In this document: in pieces, positions 54,726-63,883 of the stretch | How positions within the stretch are numbered: position 1 is the first letter of the stretch | Layout: the number at the start of each line of letters is the position of its first letter | Origin: Treponema denticola ATCC 35405 | GTDB lineage: Bacteria > Spirochaetota > Spirochaetia > Treponematales > Treponemataceae | Direction of reading: 5' to 3' | Assembly (NCBI RefSeq): GCF_000008185.1 | Contig: NC_002967.9 | Location: 1,364,001 to 1,428,000, forward strand | DNA length: 64,000 nt | The notes under the pieces: generated by a model | Seen by the model: the letters and a program-made list of their open reading frames with translations, nothing else | What the model was told of the DNA's origin: nothing | Database searches by the model: none | Made by a program: the position numbers and the translations under genes

Positions 54726-55139
54726 ATGTTTATTATAGAAATTTTAGTTCCCATTTTCCTTTTGGTGTGGTCTATTTCATCTTTTTTAGGGTATTTATAC
54801 ACCCGTTATTTAATAGATAAATACGATAGGGCTGTCTTACCCGGATGCCGTATTAAGGCCCAAAAATATCAATGGAGCTCAAAAAAGGTCTGGGAAGACT
54901 CTTTTACCCTGCTTTCCGGCTTGTGGTTAAAATTTTTTTGTATCTTTGCACCTATAAGCCTTAGTATTGATAGTCTTTGGCTCTTCCTTAAATCCTTCCG
55001 CTTATATATCTCGATAGCCGGAGGCCTATTTTTTCTAATTTTTATGATTATATTTATGATAAAGGGAATAAAGATACACAAGTCTTTTTGCTCAAAAGGG
55101 TGGTTTTGGACTTCTTATAATACCGGAAAATCAAACTGA
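54726..55139 (+). CDS. Membrane protein of unknown function
   Basis: A 137-residue protein with three predicted membrane segments (about 2-24, 62-84 and 91-113) and a Cys pair near the C-terminus. The ATG follows a GGGGT. No family recognised. It may be co-transcribed with coaD (22 bases). Confidence 0.65.
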   Translation: MFIIEILVPIFLLVWSISSFLGYLYTRYLIDKYDRAVLPGCRIKAQKYQWSSKKVWEDSFTLLSGLWLKFFCIFAPISLSIDSLWLFLKSFRLYISIAGGLFFLIFMIIFMIKGIKIHKSFCSKGWFWTSYNTGKSN

Positions 55140-55172
55140 ATTAAGATGATTTAAGACGGTTTCAATTTATGA

Positions 55173-55922
55173 TTATTCTATTTGAAACCATTTTGATAAG
55201 GGCATGGTCCGTCCTGCCTTGTTCCAATTATGGTAGTGTTCAAAAACCTTGGATACTATATGGAATTTTTGAACCAAGATATCGATTGCCAAAAAACTAC
55301 GCCAGTAATTATAAAAAATTGAAGTATAATTCTCATCATAGGTTTCTTGTCCGAAACTTTCTATAGATGAAATGCCGTATTTTTCTTCAAAAAGTTTGAC
55401 CAGACTAGTATTAATTTGTTTTTCTTTTTCAAATTCTTCGGTTGTAAGAAAAAATTTTTTGCTTATATATTCGACCATCCCTTCTTCAAACCAAATGCCT
55501 TCTGTCAATTTTTTTTCATCTTCGAAATCGTCAAGAAAGAGTTCGCTTTGATGCATTAATTCATGTCCTATTATTTGCAAAATACTATTTTCATTTATGT
55601 CATTTGAATAGTAACTTTGAATATTTTCCACAGTCTTGAGTTCGTAGACTTCGAGTTGTTTTAAATATATGGATTTCCAAATATTAAGTTCAGGTGTGAT
55701 AACCATTCTAATTTCATTGGTATATGCCGGAATACTTATGCTGCTGTGTACCCTTGTTGCCATATCAAAATCTGCAAAAACTATATATTCAGGCAGATCT
55801 TTTACACTGTAGGAATTTTGAATAAAATCAATATAAGCCGCTATTTTACTTTTATGAGTTTCTAAAAATAAATTATATTCTTTAAATTTATCGATGCTTC
55901 TAATTGAATATGCATATTCCAT
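55173..55922 (-). CDS. Putative gluzincin-like zinc metallopeptidase
   Basis: The 249-residue protein has HELMH (residues 120-124) and a downstream glutamate in FEEGMVEY (about 145-152), the arrangement of gluzincin peptidases (HExxH...E). It has no signal peptide, so it may be cytoplasmic. Its start lies inside the truncated hicA frame in another frame (23-base overlap), which has the SD and promoter, so translation may depend on it. It might instead be a DUF2268/peptidase-MA-like domain. Family call moderate. Confidence 0.7.
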   Translation of the reverse strand: MEYAYSIRSIDKFKEYNLFLETHKSKIAAYIDFIQNSYSVKDLPEYIVFADFDMATRVHSSISIPAYTNEIRMVITPELNIWKSIYLKQLEVYELKTVENIQSYYSNDINENSILQIIGHELMHQSELFLDDFEDEKKLTEGIWFEEGMVEYISKKFFLTTEEFEKEKQINTSLVKLFEEKYGISSIESFGQETYDENYTSIFYNYWRSFLAIDILVQKFHIVSKVFEHYHNWNKAGRTMPLSKWFQIE

Positions 55923-56046
55923 ATATTTTATTTCTCATTTTATACCTCTTAATTTTCAAGTGTTTTAATTGATAATGTGAACCTTTAGTTTCACAAATAT
56001 ACCATCCGTTTTGTTTTAAGAGCTTTAACACTTCCTTTGCTGTCAT
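55900..56046 (-). pseudogene. hicA: Truncated HicA-like toxin reading frame
   Basis: A 48-codon ORF whose first 29 residues match HicA mRNA interferase N-termini (MTAKEVLKLLKQNGWY, then ETKGSHYQLKH with the catalytic His). The HicA continuation (PTKxGKVTVP...) is replaced by unrelated residues from the next gene before TAG. HicB is missing. A full promoter (TTGACA 56076-56081, TATAAT 56053-56058, 17-base spacer) puts the -10 6 bases before the ATG, again leaderless. It is too short for a working toxin. Confidence 0.7.
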
Positions 56047-56052
56047 ATGTAA

Positions 56053-56081
56053 ATTATATGTATAAAAAATGCGTATGTCAA
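56053..56081 (-). promoter_or_regulatory. Consensus promoter of the hicA remnant
   Basis: Minus-strand TTGACA (56076-56081) and perfect TATAAT (56053-56058), 17-base spacer; the ATG lies 6 bases downstream. It probably now drives the adjoining peptidase gene. Confidence 0.75.
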
Positions 56082-56103
56082 TGGTTGAAATTTATTTTCA
56101 ATC

Positions 56104-56748
56104 TTACTGTTTTTTCCTCATCATAAAATAGTAAAGGCCGGCGATAAGATAAAGACAGGCAGAACTTATAAAAAATGAGCCGATTTTGATAAGGCCTGCT
56201 GTAATTCCTCCGGCTAAGAAAAAAAGAATGTTGAGGCTGTAAAACAAAAAAAATCGGAATTTGTCTTTTTTGCCCCTAAGGCACATAGCTAGGGCAAAGG
56301 CAGCATCTGTAAGGTAGCCTGTTATGTGGGTGGTTCTTACAAGGATATCTCCATAGAAGATAAACATGGCGTTTTGAACTCCTGCTGCGAAGCTTAGGGC
56401 AGATACTTTGAGGATTTGGGGTGTTTTAAACAGTGCTAAACTTAAAAATATCATAGCCAGGCCCATCAGCAAGATTCCGTATCTTTTCTTTAATCCGAAT
56501 TTTCTTTGGTGGAATAAAAGTCCTGATATGAAGGCTCCCGCAAAAAAGGCAAGAATCGCTGAACCGATTATAAAAACTTCCGTTATATTTTTGTTTGCAA
56601 TTGAAAGGGCAAGATGACTTACATTCCCTGTATGATGGCTTACAGGCAAAGAAAAGCTGCGGATTGCTCCTACATTTATAAAACCCGACAAGAAGGTTAA
56701 AAAGGCTATCCAGACTTTAAATCTCAGGTCTTTTAAGGTGTTGGACAT
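56104..56748 (-). CDS. YoaK/DUF1275 family membrane protein
   Basis: The 214-residue protein has about six membrane segments and the DUF1275 pattern: GFINVGAIRSF near the start, HHTGNVSHLAL, and a second half repeat LSFAAGVQNAMF with TTHITGYLTD. Function of the family is unknown to me; it is related to major-facilitator-like half repeats. It follows the V-ATPase genes on the same strand after 74 bases where subunit A would be expected. Confidence 0.9.
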   Translation of the reverse strand: MSNTLKDLRFKVWIAFLTFLSGFINVGAIRSFSLPVSHHTGNVSHLALSIANKNITEVFIIGSAILAFFAGAFISGLLFHQRKFGLKKRYGILLMGLAMIFLSLALFKTPQILKVSALSFAAGVQNAMFIFYGDILVRTTHITGYLTDAAFALAMCLRGKKDKFRFFLFYSLNILFFLAGGITAGLIKIGSFFISSACLYLIAGLYYFMMRKKQ

Positions 56749-56822
56749 AACTAACCTATAAGCCTAAAATCCGGCCATTTGTTTTAAGAACCGGTTTTAT
56801 AATCAGCTTATAAATAAGCGGC

Positions 56823-57374
56823 TTATTTTTCTTCATCGAGGATAGTGTTGTATATCGAAGAATATTCTTCTTTTCCTTTTTCCATTTCAAATTTAGATGC
56901 TCTCTCTCTCAAAAGGAGCTTAACAGCATAGGCAAAAATTCCATCGGAAGAGAAGTTTTCAGCCCCTCTTACCGTATCGGCAGCCTGAAACCTTGCATTA
57001 TCCAAAAAAGTTTCGGCCTCAAGAGGATTTTGAATTGAAGCGGCTGTTCTTGCAATTTGTACCGGTGTAAAAGCCGAAGAAAGCAAAACTCTTTCGTCAT
57101 AGGAAATAGGAGCTTCCCATTTCAGCTTTGCCGAGCGTACCTGCTCAAGGGCTATTCTAAGAGAACGCTCAAACTCATACCACTTATCCAAATAGGCGGA
57201 GCCTGTGCTTTTTTCTTCTCTTGGAGGCTCAAGGGTTAGATTTTCCAAAATTTGAGCATCTTTTTTTGAAAGAGAACGCAAAGCCAGTTCTTTAAAGGCT
57301 TTAAAGCTCATAGGAGGCTGTAGATTAGGAAAAATTGAAGGCAGTTGAGCCGTCAAATAATAGTAGGATGCCAC
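56823..57374 (-). CDS. V-type ATPase-associated DUF2764 protein
   Basis: The 183-residue protein opens with the DUF2764 phrase SYYYLTAQLPSI and has a helical rest. In Chlamydia and treponemes this gene stands between V-ATPase subunits E and A. It starts with GTG 4 bases after the subunit E stop, with GGAG 9 bases upstream. Its role is unproven, probably stalk or assembly. Confidence 0.88.
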   Translation of the reverse strand: MASYYYLTAQLPSIFPNLQPPMSFKAFKELALRSLSKKDAQILENLTLEPPREEKSTGSAYLDKWYEFERSLRIALEQVRSAKLKWEAPISYDERVLLSSAFTPVQIARTAASIQNPLEAETFLDNARFQAADTVRGAENFSSDGIFAYAVKLLLRERASKFEMEKGKEEYSSIYNTILDEEK

Positions 57375-57377
57375 CTT

Positions 57378-57995
57378 TTAAAGCTCCTTTGCCGCATTCT
57401 TTAAAATTTCGGCTGTTTTAGGGCTTAGATATGATGAGAACAAATCCGCAACGGCTTCTGCCGAGAAGTCATAATAGGCAGATCCGTCCTTAGTACCGAT
57501 TCTAAATCCGCCTGCTATCTTGCTGTCGGCTTTAAGTTCCATGCCCTTAGCAATATGATCTTTTAAGGCTGCACTTAAAGAGGATTCGAGCTCTTTAAGG
57601 TCCTTGTCTGCAAGAATTACTGATAAATTCTCGGTATTGCCGGTTTTTACCCAGCCCTTGACTGCTTCGGGAATCAGATTTTTTAGAACTGCTGAATCGT
57701 AATTTTTGGCTGTTTCAGCCTTTATAATGGCATTAAGTTCATTTAAAAGACCTTGTCTGAATGAAATAAGAGTATTTCTGCCGGCTTGGTCTATTGAAGA
57801 TTCGGCAGCTTTTTGGAATCTGAGAGCTTCAGCTTCAGCTTTTTTTACGCTTTCCTGAGCTTCAGCTTCGGCTTTTTCGATAATATTTTTTGCTTTTTCC
57901 TCTGCTGCTCTGATAATTTCAGCTGCTTTTTCATCGGCAGCGGCAACTCCGTCTTTTTTTATCTTATCAACAAGCTCTTGCAATTGAACTTCCAT
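57378..57995 (-). CDS. atpE: V-type ATP synthase subunit E
   Basis: Peripheral-stalk subunit. The 205-residue protein has a long Ala/Glu/Lys coiled-coil N-terminus (about 1-75; KAAEIIRAAEEKAKNIIEKA) and a globular C-terminal head, as expected for subunit E. SD AAGGAG. The genes for A, B, D, I and K are not on the following 1.1 kb, so this is an isolated E-DUF2764 pair. Confidence 0.9.
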   Translation of the reverse strand: MEVQLQELVDKIKKDGVAAADEKAAEIIRAAEEKAKNIIEKAEAEAQESVKKAEAEALRFQKAAESSIDQAGRNTLISFRQGLLNELNAIIKAETAKNYDSAVLKNLIPEAVKGWVKTGNTENLSVILADKDLKELESSLSAALKDHIAKGMELKADSKIAGGFRIGTKDGSAYYDFSAEAVADLFSSYLSPKTAEILKNAAKEL

Positions 57996-58027
57996 ATATG
58001 TCTCCTTAACAAAGTTATGCTTTCAAC

Positions 58028-58056
58028 ATTGTAACAGAAAAACTAATTATTAGCAA
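58028..58056 (-). promoter_or_regulatory. Promoter of atpE
   Basis: Minus-strand TTGCTA (58051-58056) and TACAAT (58028-58033), 17-base spacer, with an ordinary leader and SD before atpE. Confidence 0.6.
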
Positions 58057-58064
58057 GATAGGAC

Positions 58065-58124
58065 TTGACAATTTTTTTAAATTTATTATAATTATAAATG
58101 AACATATGAGCATTTGTTCATATG
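58065..58124 (+). promoter_or_regulatory. Promoter and operator of the arsR-zntA operon
   Basis: TTGACA (58065-58070) and TATAAT (58087-58092), 16-base spacer. The inverted repeat catatgagca (58103-58112) - tt - tgttcatatg (58115-58124), one mismatch, overlaps the transcription start. This is the 12-2-12 type site bound by SmtB/CzrA-family repressors. Confidence 0.85.
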
Positions 58125-58139
58125 AATAGGTGATAGAAT

Positions 58140-58493
58140 ATGATAGAAGATGATGAAATAGGTGTTTCGAATGAAGAAACTGTGGCTCATGCAAGGGCTA
58201 AGATGCCCGATGAGCAGACAATGAGCGACTTGGGAGATTTTTTTAAAAACTTCGGAGATTCTACGAGGATTAAGATTGTTTCCGCTCTTATTTCCGGGGA
58301 GCTCTGTGTAGCCGACCTTGCAGAAGTTTTGGAAATGTCGGCTTCGGCCGTTTCTCACCAGCTTAGAATTTTAAGGCAGGCTAAGATAGTAAAAAGCCGC
58401 CGAAACGGAAAACAGGTTTATTATACAATAGATGACAACCATGTCGGAATTCTATATTCCGTCGGTTTGGAACACATTAGGGAGGGCAGGTAA
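58140..58493 (+). CDS. ArsR/SmtB-family zinc-responsive repressor
   Basis: The 117-residue winged-helix protein has the HTH LAEVLEMSASAVSHQLRILRQAK. The C-terminal helix holds D99-x-H101-(10)-H112-(2)-E115, the same spacing as the alpha-5 zinc site of SmtB (D104, H106, H117, E120). It has one cysteine (C56) where ArsR-type arsenic sensors have two, so Zn (or Cd/Co) sensing is favoured. Its operator overlaps its promoter, and the zntA start follows its stop directly. Confidence 0.93.
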   Translation: MIEDDEIGVSNEETVAHARAKMPDEQTMSDLGDFFKNFGDSTRIKIVSALISGELCVADLAEVLEMSASAVSHQLRILRQAKIVKSRRNGKQVYYTIDDNHVGILYSVGLEHIREGR

Positions 58494-60836
58494 ATGGATT
58501 ATAAAAAAGAAAACGAACACAAGCATGAGCACAGTCATGAAGAACATCATGATCATCACGAACACGGTCATCACGAGCATAAGCACGATGAACATCATGA
58601 ACATGAACACCATGGACACGGCCATCACGATCATCACGATCATCACGAACATAGCCACGATGAACATTGCGGCTGTGGGCATGACCATGAAGAAAAAGAT
58701 TGCCGTATGCGTGGACACGATCACCATGGGCACAGTCATGATGAACATCACGACCACTGTACCTGCGGCCATGACCACCACGAACATGACCACAGCGGAC
58801 ACGATCATCACGGGCATAGTCATGATGACCATCATGAACATTGCGCTTGCGGACACGATCATTCAGGCTGTGGCTGTGAACATCATCACGGCTCCTCAAA
58901 AGAGATGGTAGTACAATTCGGTATTTCGGCCTTGTTTTTTGCCGGAGGTATTTTTACCCGTATTTTTTTTGCGGAAGCCGGAATACAAATTAAGAATTTT
59001 TATGCAGCTTTTTCGACGGTTTTATTTGTTATAGCGTGGCTGATAGCAGGCTACAAGGTTTTGTTGACTTCGGTAAAAAATATTTTAAAAGGTCAAGTTT
59101 TTGATGAAAATTTTTTGATGTCTGTTGCAACAATCGGTGCCTTTATTTTAGGTGACTGGACCGAGGGTGCAGCGGTTATGCTCTTTTACAATTTAGGCGA
59201 GGTGGTACAGCACTCGGCCGTCGAAAAATCGAGGCGTTCAATCATAGATCTTATGGACCTCCGACCCGATTTTGCCCGCCTTTATGATTCCGATTCTAAA
59301 GAAAAACTTGTAGATCCTGCAAGCGTAAAAATCGGTTCCTTGGTTCTTGTAAAAGCCGGTGAAAAAATCCCCTTGGACGGTGTCATTTATGAAGGAAGTG
59401 CCGAACTTGATACCTCATCTATGACGGGAGAAAGCCTTCCGCGTACTGCAGAAAAAGGCAGCCCCGTACTTGCAGGTTTTGTAAACTTAACGGGAGTTAT
59501 AACGGTAAAGACAACAGCTTCTTTAGAAAATACCGCTGCCTCAAAGATGCTTGAGCTAATTGAGTCCGCACAAAACAGAAAGGCTAGGGTAGAACGCTTT
59601 ATTACATCCTTTGCGAAGATTTACACTCCGATAGTTACGATAGGAGCGGTTCTTCTTTCGGTTTTACCGCCTCTTTTAAGTGCGCTTATTTTTTCAACGC
59701 CTATTAACGGCTGGGAAAGTTTTGCTCCGTGGATTTCACGCGGCCTTGTATTTTTGGTAATTTCCTGTCCTTGTGCCTTTGTTATTTCGGTTCCGCTGGG
59801 GTATTTCGGCGGAATAGGAGGAGCTGCAAAACGGGGTATACTGATTAAAGGTGCCGATTACATAGATGCCCTTTCAAAGGCCGATGCCGTTGTCTTCGAC
59901 AAAACGGGAACTCTTACCAAGGGTGTTCTAAAGGTTATGACCTTAATGCCTGCGGAAAATGTAGAAAAATATGAATTTTTAAAATTGACCGCTCTTGCCG
60001 AATTCAATTCTCATCATCCTATAGCTAAAGCCGTTCAAGATTGTGCCCTAATTAACTTGTCCGAAGAGGTAACAAAGACTTTTCCAAATGCCGAGCTTAC
60101 AGACTATTACGAAAAGGCTGGAAAAGGTATCTCGGTAAATTACAAGGGAAAGAGCCTTTTAGCCGGAAAAAATTCCTTTATAAGCGAAAACATAGGAAAG
60201 GAAATTCCTTTATATGGAGATGAGATAGGCGGAACTCAAGTTTATGCCGCTTATGACGGTGAGTACATAGGCTGCTTGATTTTAACCGATACGCTTAAAA
60301 ATGAAGCTAGGGAAGCTATATCCGATTTAAATAAATTGGGGCTTTCAAGGGTAGAAATACTTACCGGCGATAATGAAAAATCGGCCAAAAAGATTGCAGA
60401 AGATTTGGGCATAAAAAATTACACCTCAATGCTTTTACCCCATGAAAAGGTTTCAAGGTTTGAGGAAATTTCCGATGAAGTAAAAGCAAAGAATAAGAAG
60501 GCTTCTGTTATCTTTGTAGGAGACGGTATAAACGATGCTCCCGTATTGGCACGCTCGGATGCAGGTATAGCTATGGGCGGTATAGGAAGTGATGCTGCCA
60601 TTGAGGCGGCTGATGTTGTTCTTATGAACGATAATCCCCGTCTTGTTGCTGCGGCCGTAAAACATGCAAGGTTTACCCGAAAAATAGTTTGGCAAAATAT
60701 AGCCTTGGCCTTCGGTATAAAAATCGGCTTTTTAACCTTGGGCGCTCTCGGTCTTGCAAACCTTTGGGCTGCTGTTTTTGCCGATGTCGGAGTTGCCTTA
60801 TTGGCCGTATTTAATTCTTTAAGAGCAAAAAGATAG
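58494..60836 (+). CDS. zntA: Zn/Cd/Pb-exporting P1B-type ATPase with 133-residue His-rich N-terminus
   Basis: The 780-residue protein exports divalent metal ions. Membrane part: SCPCAF with the CPC ligand pair (C425, C427), phosphorylation site DKTGTLT (D469) and hinge GDGINDAP; all catalytic motifs are intact. Instead of an HMA domain (GMxCxxC) the first ~133 residues contain 56 His, many Asp/Glu, and four C-x-C motifs in repeat-like blocks (about residues 55-130), a likely zinc buffer. It starts directly after the arsR stop (0-base gap, SD GGAGGG) and is controlled by it. Confidence 0.95.
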   Translation: MDYKKENEHKHEHSHEEHHDHHEHGHHEHKHDEHHEHEHHGHGHHDHHDHHEHSHDEHCGCGHDHEEKDCRMRGHDHHGHSHDEHHDHCTCGHDHHEHDHSGHDHHGHSHDDHHEHCACGHDHSGCGCEHHHGSSKEMVVQFGISALFFAGGIFTRIFFAEAGIQIKNFYAAFSTVLFVIAWLIAGYKVLLTSVKNILKGQVFDENFLMSVATIGAFILGDWTEGAAVMLFYNLGEVVQHSAVEKSRRSIIDLMDLRPDFARLYDSDSKEKLVDPASVKIGSLVLVKAGEKIPLDGVIYEGSAELDTSSMTGESLPRTAEKGSPVLAGFVNLTGVITVKTTASLENTAASKMLELIESAQNRKARVERFITSFAKIYTPIVTIGAVLLSVLPPLLSALIFSTPINGWESFAPWISRGLVFLVISCPCAFVISVPLGYFGGIGGAAKRGILIKGADYIDALSKADAVVFDKTGTLTKGVLKVMTLMPAENVEKYEFLKLTALAEFNSHHPIAKAVQDCALINLSEEVTKTFPNAELTDYYEKAGKGISVNYKGKSLLAGKNSFISENIGKEIPLYGDEIGGTQVYAAYDGEYIGCLILTDTLKNEAREAISDLNKLGLSRVEILTGDNEKSAKKIAEDLGIKNYTSMLLPHEKVSRFEEISDEVKAKNKKASVIFVGDGINDAPVLARSDAGIAMGGIGSDAAIEAADVVLMNDNPRLVAAAVKHARFTRKIVWQNIALAFGIKIGFLTLGALGLANLWAAVFADVGVALLAVFNSLRAKR

Positions 60837-60861
60837 CTCAATATTGATAAATTACAAAATT

Positions 60862-60909
60862 AAGAAAAACCGGCTCAGCTTTTTACTTGGCTAAGGGCCG
60901 GTTTTTCTT
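60862..60909 (+). terminator. Intrinsic terminator after zntA
   Basis: Arms aagaaaaaccggc (60862-60874) and gccggtttttctt (60897-60909), perfect 13-bp stem, with T-rich end. Confidence 0.85.
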
Positions 60910-61080
60910 ACTATAAAAGATATACATCATCAAAAGATAGTCATCGGGTGTTATCATTTCCATTTCCGTGTAAATAATCCAATCGCTCATGTATTCTATT
61001 CATAATAAATCAAATTTTTAAGCTTGAAGAATTTAAAGAAAAGGTTTAAAATTGATATAATAAATAAAGGAGAAAGTTTT

Positions 61081-62916
61081 ATGGAAAAAGTTAATGTAAT
61101 TGTTCCCCCTCCGCCAAAAAAGATTTTAGTTTTTGATCTATTTACCAATCTTGGTTGGATTGCCGGTAATTTTTTTACTTCTATTTTTGTCGGAAGTTCA
61201 TCTAATTTGAAGGCTGTTGTGAGCTCAAAGGTCTTTATAATAGGTATGCTGATTGCCGTTTTAAGTCCCGTCGTAAAACAAAAACTTTTTTTCCCTGCAA
61301 TTATAAACTGGGAAGAAAATCCGGAAAAGGCGAAAAGAAATATATTAAGATATGAAACCTTTTTGTTGGTAGTGCCGCTGCTGTTTACCATTACTGTTCC
61401 TCTCATATCTTTGGAAGTTGGAATTATTGGGGAAACAGGTATGTTCTTATCCTCTCTTTTTAGTACCATAGGTAATATATTCTTGTTGGGTACTATATTT
61501 TCTTCAAGTACTATTAGAGCTTTTGAAAAATGGGTTTCCTTTATTCCTGTTGAAGAAAAGTATCTATCGTTTTCAATGATAAAAAAAGTTACTATTGCAA
61601 GTATTACTTGTATTATAGCCGTTATTCTTCTTGTACTTGCACCTATCGTACGTTTTGAAAATCAAAATATTTATGAAAGACTTATAAATTCCGTTTTACC
61701 TTTGTTCATTTACGGTTTAATTTTATCGGTGCTAAGTTTAGGGATTATAATAAAATCTATCGAAGTTAGAATTTTTTTGATTCAAAGAATAATAAAGGAT
61801 CTGGCTGATGGAAATTATAAGAGGGAACCTGTCGCAAGCTGGAACAGGGATGAGATAGCTCTTTTACTGGTGGATATCGGTAAGCTTTTGACTTTTAACA
61901 AAACTTTTATAAAGGAGCTTAATGAAAGTGTAGGCCTTTCAGGAGATACGGCCGAATTTCTTTTGTCAAATATGGATAAAACATCCGAGTCAGTCAGAAA
62001 AATAACCGACAATATTTCTTCAGCTAGAAATCATATCCAAGATCAATCTTCAGGTGTTGTAAAGATGCAGGGGACCTTAAATCAAATGGCCTCAGGTATA
62101 GAAAAATTAGGAAAGAATATTGAAAGTCAGTCTGCAGCCGTTACGGAATCCGTTTCAACGATAGAAGAAATGGTTTCCAATATTCAGTCCGTAACAAAAA
62201 CCGTAAAAGAAAATGTCGACTCCATCGAAAAACTAAACGCTTCTGCCGAATCAGGCAATCAAGCCGTTTCGACCGCACACACTATAGCAAAAAATATTAC
62301 CGATGATTCGGATGGACTTTTGGAGGCTTCTAATGTTATTCAGCATATTGCAAGTCAAACAAACCTTCTTGCAATGAATGCGGCTATTGAGGCTGCTCAT
62401 GCGGGAGAGTCGGGAAAGGGCTTTGCCGTAGTTGCTGACGAAATCAGAAAACTGGCTGAAGAATCAAGTACTCAAGGAAAAACGATTACGACCGTATTAA
62501 ATAATCTCAAAACTAAGATTGAAGAGCTTAATTCTGCCGCCGAGACTACGGAAGTGCAATTTGCCGAAATAATGAAAATTCTTTCGACGGTAAATGACGG
62601 AAGCAGCTCTATAATGCATGCTATGACAGAGCAAAGCTCCGGAAGCAGTCAAGTTTTGGATGCCATAAAAGAAATAAGCGATATAACTTATGATGTAAAA
62701 AGCGGTTCCTTGGAAATACTTAAAGGAAATACTGAGGTCAGCAAAGAAATTTCAAAACTGGTAGAAATTTCTAAACTGATAAACCAAGGTATGGATGGTA
62801 TAGGAAACGATACCGGACAAATAAATGAAATTATAACTCAGGTAAGCGGAATAAGCGAAAAGAATGAAGAGGCTGTCACTAAGGTTATGAAGTACCTGTC
62901 TCAACTAAGTTTTTAA
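61081..62916 (+). CDS. Methyl-accepting chemotaxis protein with multi-TM N-terminus
   Basis: The 611-residue chemoreceptor has six predicted membrane segments in the first ~260 residues with short loops, no periplasmic ligand domain, a HAMP-like linker ([13 protein letters not shown] type, here [17 protein letters not shown]) and a classic signalling domain with the hairpin tip [21 protein letters not shown] 61081 is chosen for SD AAGGAGA. It may sense a membrane or cytoplasmic cue. It overlaps the convergent rluA-type gene by 12 bases. Confidence 0.93.
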   Translation: MEKVNVIVPPPPKKILVFDLFTNLGWIAGNFFTSIFVGSSSNLKAVVSSKVFIIGMLIAVLSPVVKQKLFFPAIINWEENPEKAKRNILRYETFLLVVPLLFTITVPLISLEVGIIGETGMFLSSLFSTIGNIFLLGTIFSSSTIRAFEKWVSFIPVEEKYLSFSMIKKVTIASITCIIAVILLVLAPIVRFENQNIYERLINSVLPLFIYGLILSVLSLGIIIKSIEVRIFLIQRIIKDLADGNYKREPVASWNRDEIALLLVDIGKLLTFNKTFIKELNESVGLSGDTAEFLLSNMDKTSESVRKITDNISSARNHIQDQSSGVVKMQGTLNQMASGIEKLGKNIESQSAAVTESVSTIEEMVSNIQSVTKTVKENVDSIEKLNASAESGNQAVSTAHTIAKNITDDSDGLLEASNVIQHIASQTNLLAMNAAIEAAHAGESGKGFAVVADEIRKLAEESSTQGKTITTVLNNLKTKIEELNSAAETTEVQFAEIMKILSTVNDGSSSIMHAMTEQSSGSSQVLDAIKEISDITYDVKSGSLEILKGNTEVSKEISKLVEISKLINQGMDGIGNDTGQINEIITQVSGISEKNEEAVTKVMKYLSQLSF

Positions 62917-63822
62917 GCTTGCCAAATCTATACCAAATAAACTTTTGACCGCCCTCTTAAAGTTTTCGGGAAGGGGGGCGGTAATCTCCTTTGGTAAGTC
63001 GTCTAAAAACGGTTCCGAAAATATTAACTTATAGGCATGTAAAAAATATGTAGTTTTTTTTGATAAATCTTCAGAAAATGCTTTTTTTTGTTTTGAGCCG
63101 TATTTTTTATCGTTTAAAAGGGGAGTGCCGAACTGAGAGCATTGTATTCTTATTTGGTGCTTCCTTCCGGTTATAAGATTAAAAAGCACAAGACTTAAAT
63201 TTTCTTCTTTTGAAAAATCAAGAATTCTTATAAGACAAAGACATTCTTTTCCGTCGATTATGCTTTTAAATTCGCTTAAAGAAGGGCGCCCCTCAGTTAT
63301 TCCGATGTAAAATTTACCTATCTTTCCTTCCTGCAGGGCCCTTGAAAATCCCTGTGCTCCTTTTAAACTTTGAGAAAAGGCCAGAATTCCGCTTGTATCC
63401 TTATCCAGTCTATGCAGGGCTCCTACTTTAAAGGAAAGACTTTTTTCTTTTGACGGAAAATATTTTAAAACAGCCTCACAAAGACTTTTTTCTCCATGTA
63501 CAAGCTCTCCGGATCTTTTGTTTATAAAGAGTAAATCATCGGTTTTTAATAGAACGTCAGGTTTTGAAATTGAATAATTTGTTTGATCTTCTGATGCGGG
63601 TGCAGTTAAGCCGAATAGGCTCAAATCCATTGAAATTTCATCGCCTTTTTGGGTTAAGTAGGCTCCGTTTTCTTTTTTACCGTTGACCCTTATCTTCCCT
63701 CTGCGTATTGCCGAATATACGCCGGAAAGGGGCATCTTTCCTAAAAATTTTCGTATTACACGGTCCAGTCTCCTGCCTGAATCATCTTCGCCTATATAAA
63801 AAATCTTATTTTCTTTACTCAT
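62905..63822 (-). CDS. RluA family pseudouridine synthase with S4 domain
   Basis: The 305-residue protein has an N-terminal S4 RNA-binding domain (about 14-75; [11 protein letters not shown]...[10 protein letters not shown]) and a pseudouridine synthase domain with the catalytic HRLDKDTSG, and GRKHQIRIQ. It is an RluC/RluD-like enzyme; the target uridines are not decidable here. No SD exists; the -10 TATAAT (63829-63834) lies 6 bases upstream, so a leaderless mRNA is likely. Confidence 0.94.
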   Translation of the reverse strand: MSKENKIFYIGEDDSGRRLDRVIRKFLGKMPLSGVYSAIRRGKIRVNGKKENGAYLTQKGDEISMDLSLFGLTAPASEDQTNYSISKPDVLLKTDDLLFINKRSGELVHGEKSLCEAVLKYFPSKEKSLSFKVGALHRLDKDTSGILAFSQSLKGAQGFSRALQEGKIGKFYIGITEGRPSLSEFKSIIDGKECLCLIRILDFSKEENLSLVLFNLITGRKHQIRIQCSQFGTPLLNDKKYGSKQKKAFSEDLSKKTTYFLHAYKLIFSEPFLDDLPKEITAPLPENFKRAVKSLFGIDLASLKT

Positions 63823-63828
63823 TTATAC

Positions 63829-63876
63829 ATTATATACCATTTACAGACTTGACAAAAGAGCTATTTTGTAGAGAAT
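63829..63876. promoter_or_regulatory. Divergent, overlapping promoters
   Basis: Minus strand: TTGTCA (63850-63855) and TATAAT (63829-63834) for the pseudouridine synthase. Plus strand: TTGACA (63849-63854) and a weak GAGAAT (63871-63876) for the PAP2 gene. The two -35 boxes occupy almost the same bases. Confidence 0.55.
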
Positions 63877-63883
63877 TAAAGAT

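Noticed and set aside
58452-58911. Long open frames on both strands opposite the His-rich start of zntA
   Set aside because: They arise from the repeated CAC/CAT/GAT/GAA codons of the His/Asp-rich segment, are Met/Ile/Thr or Arg/His-only in composition, and are shadows of the real gene.
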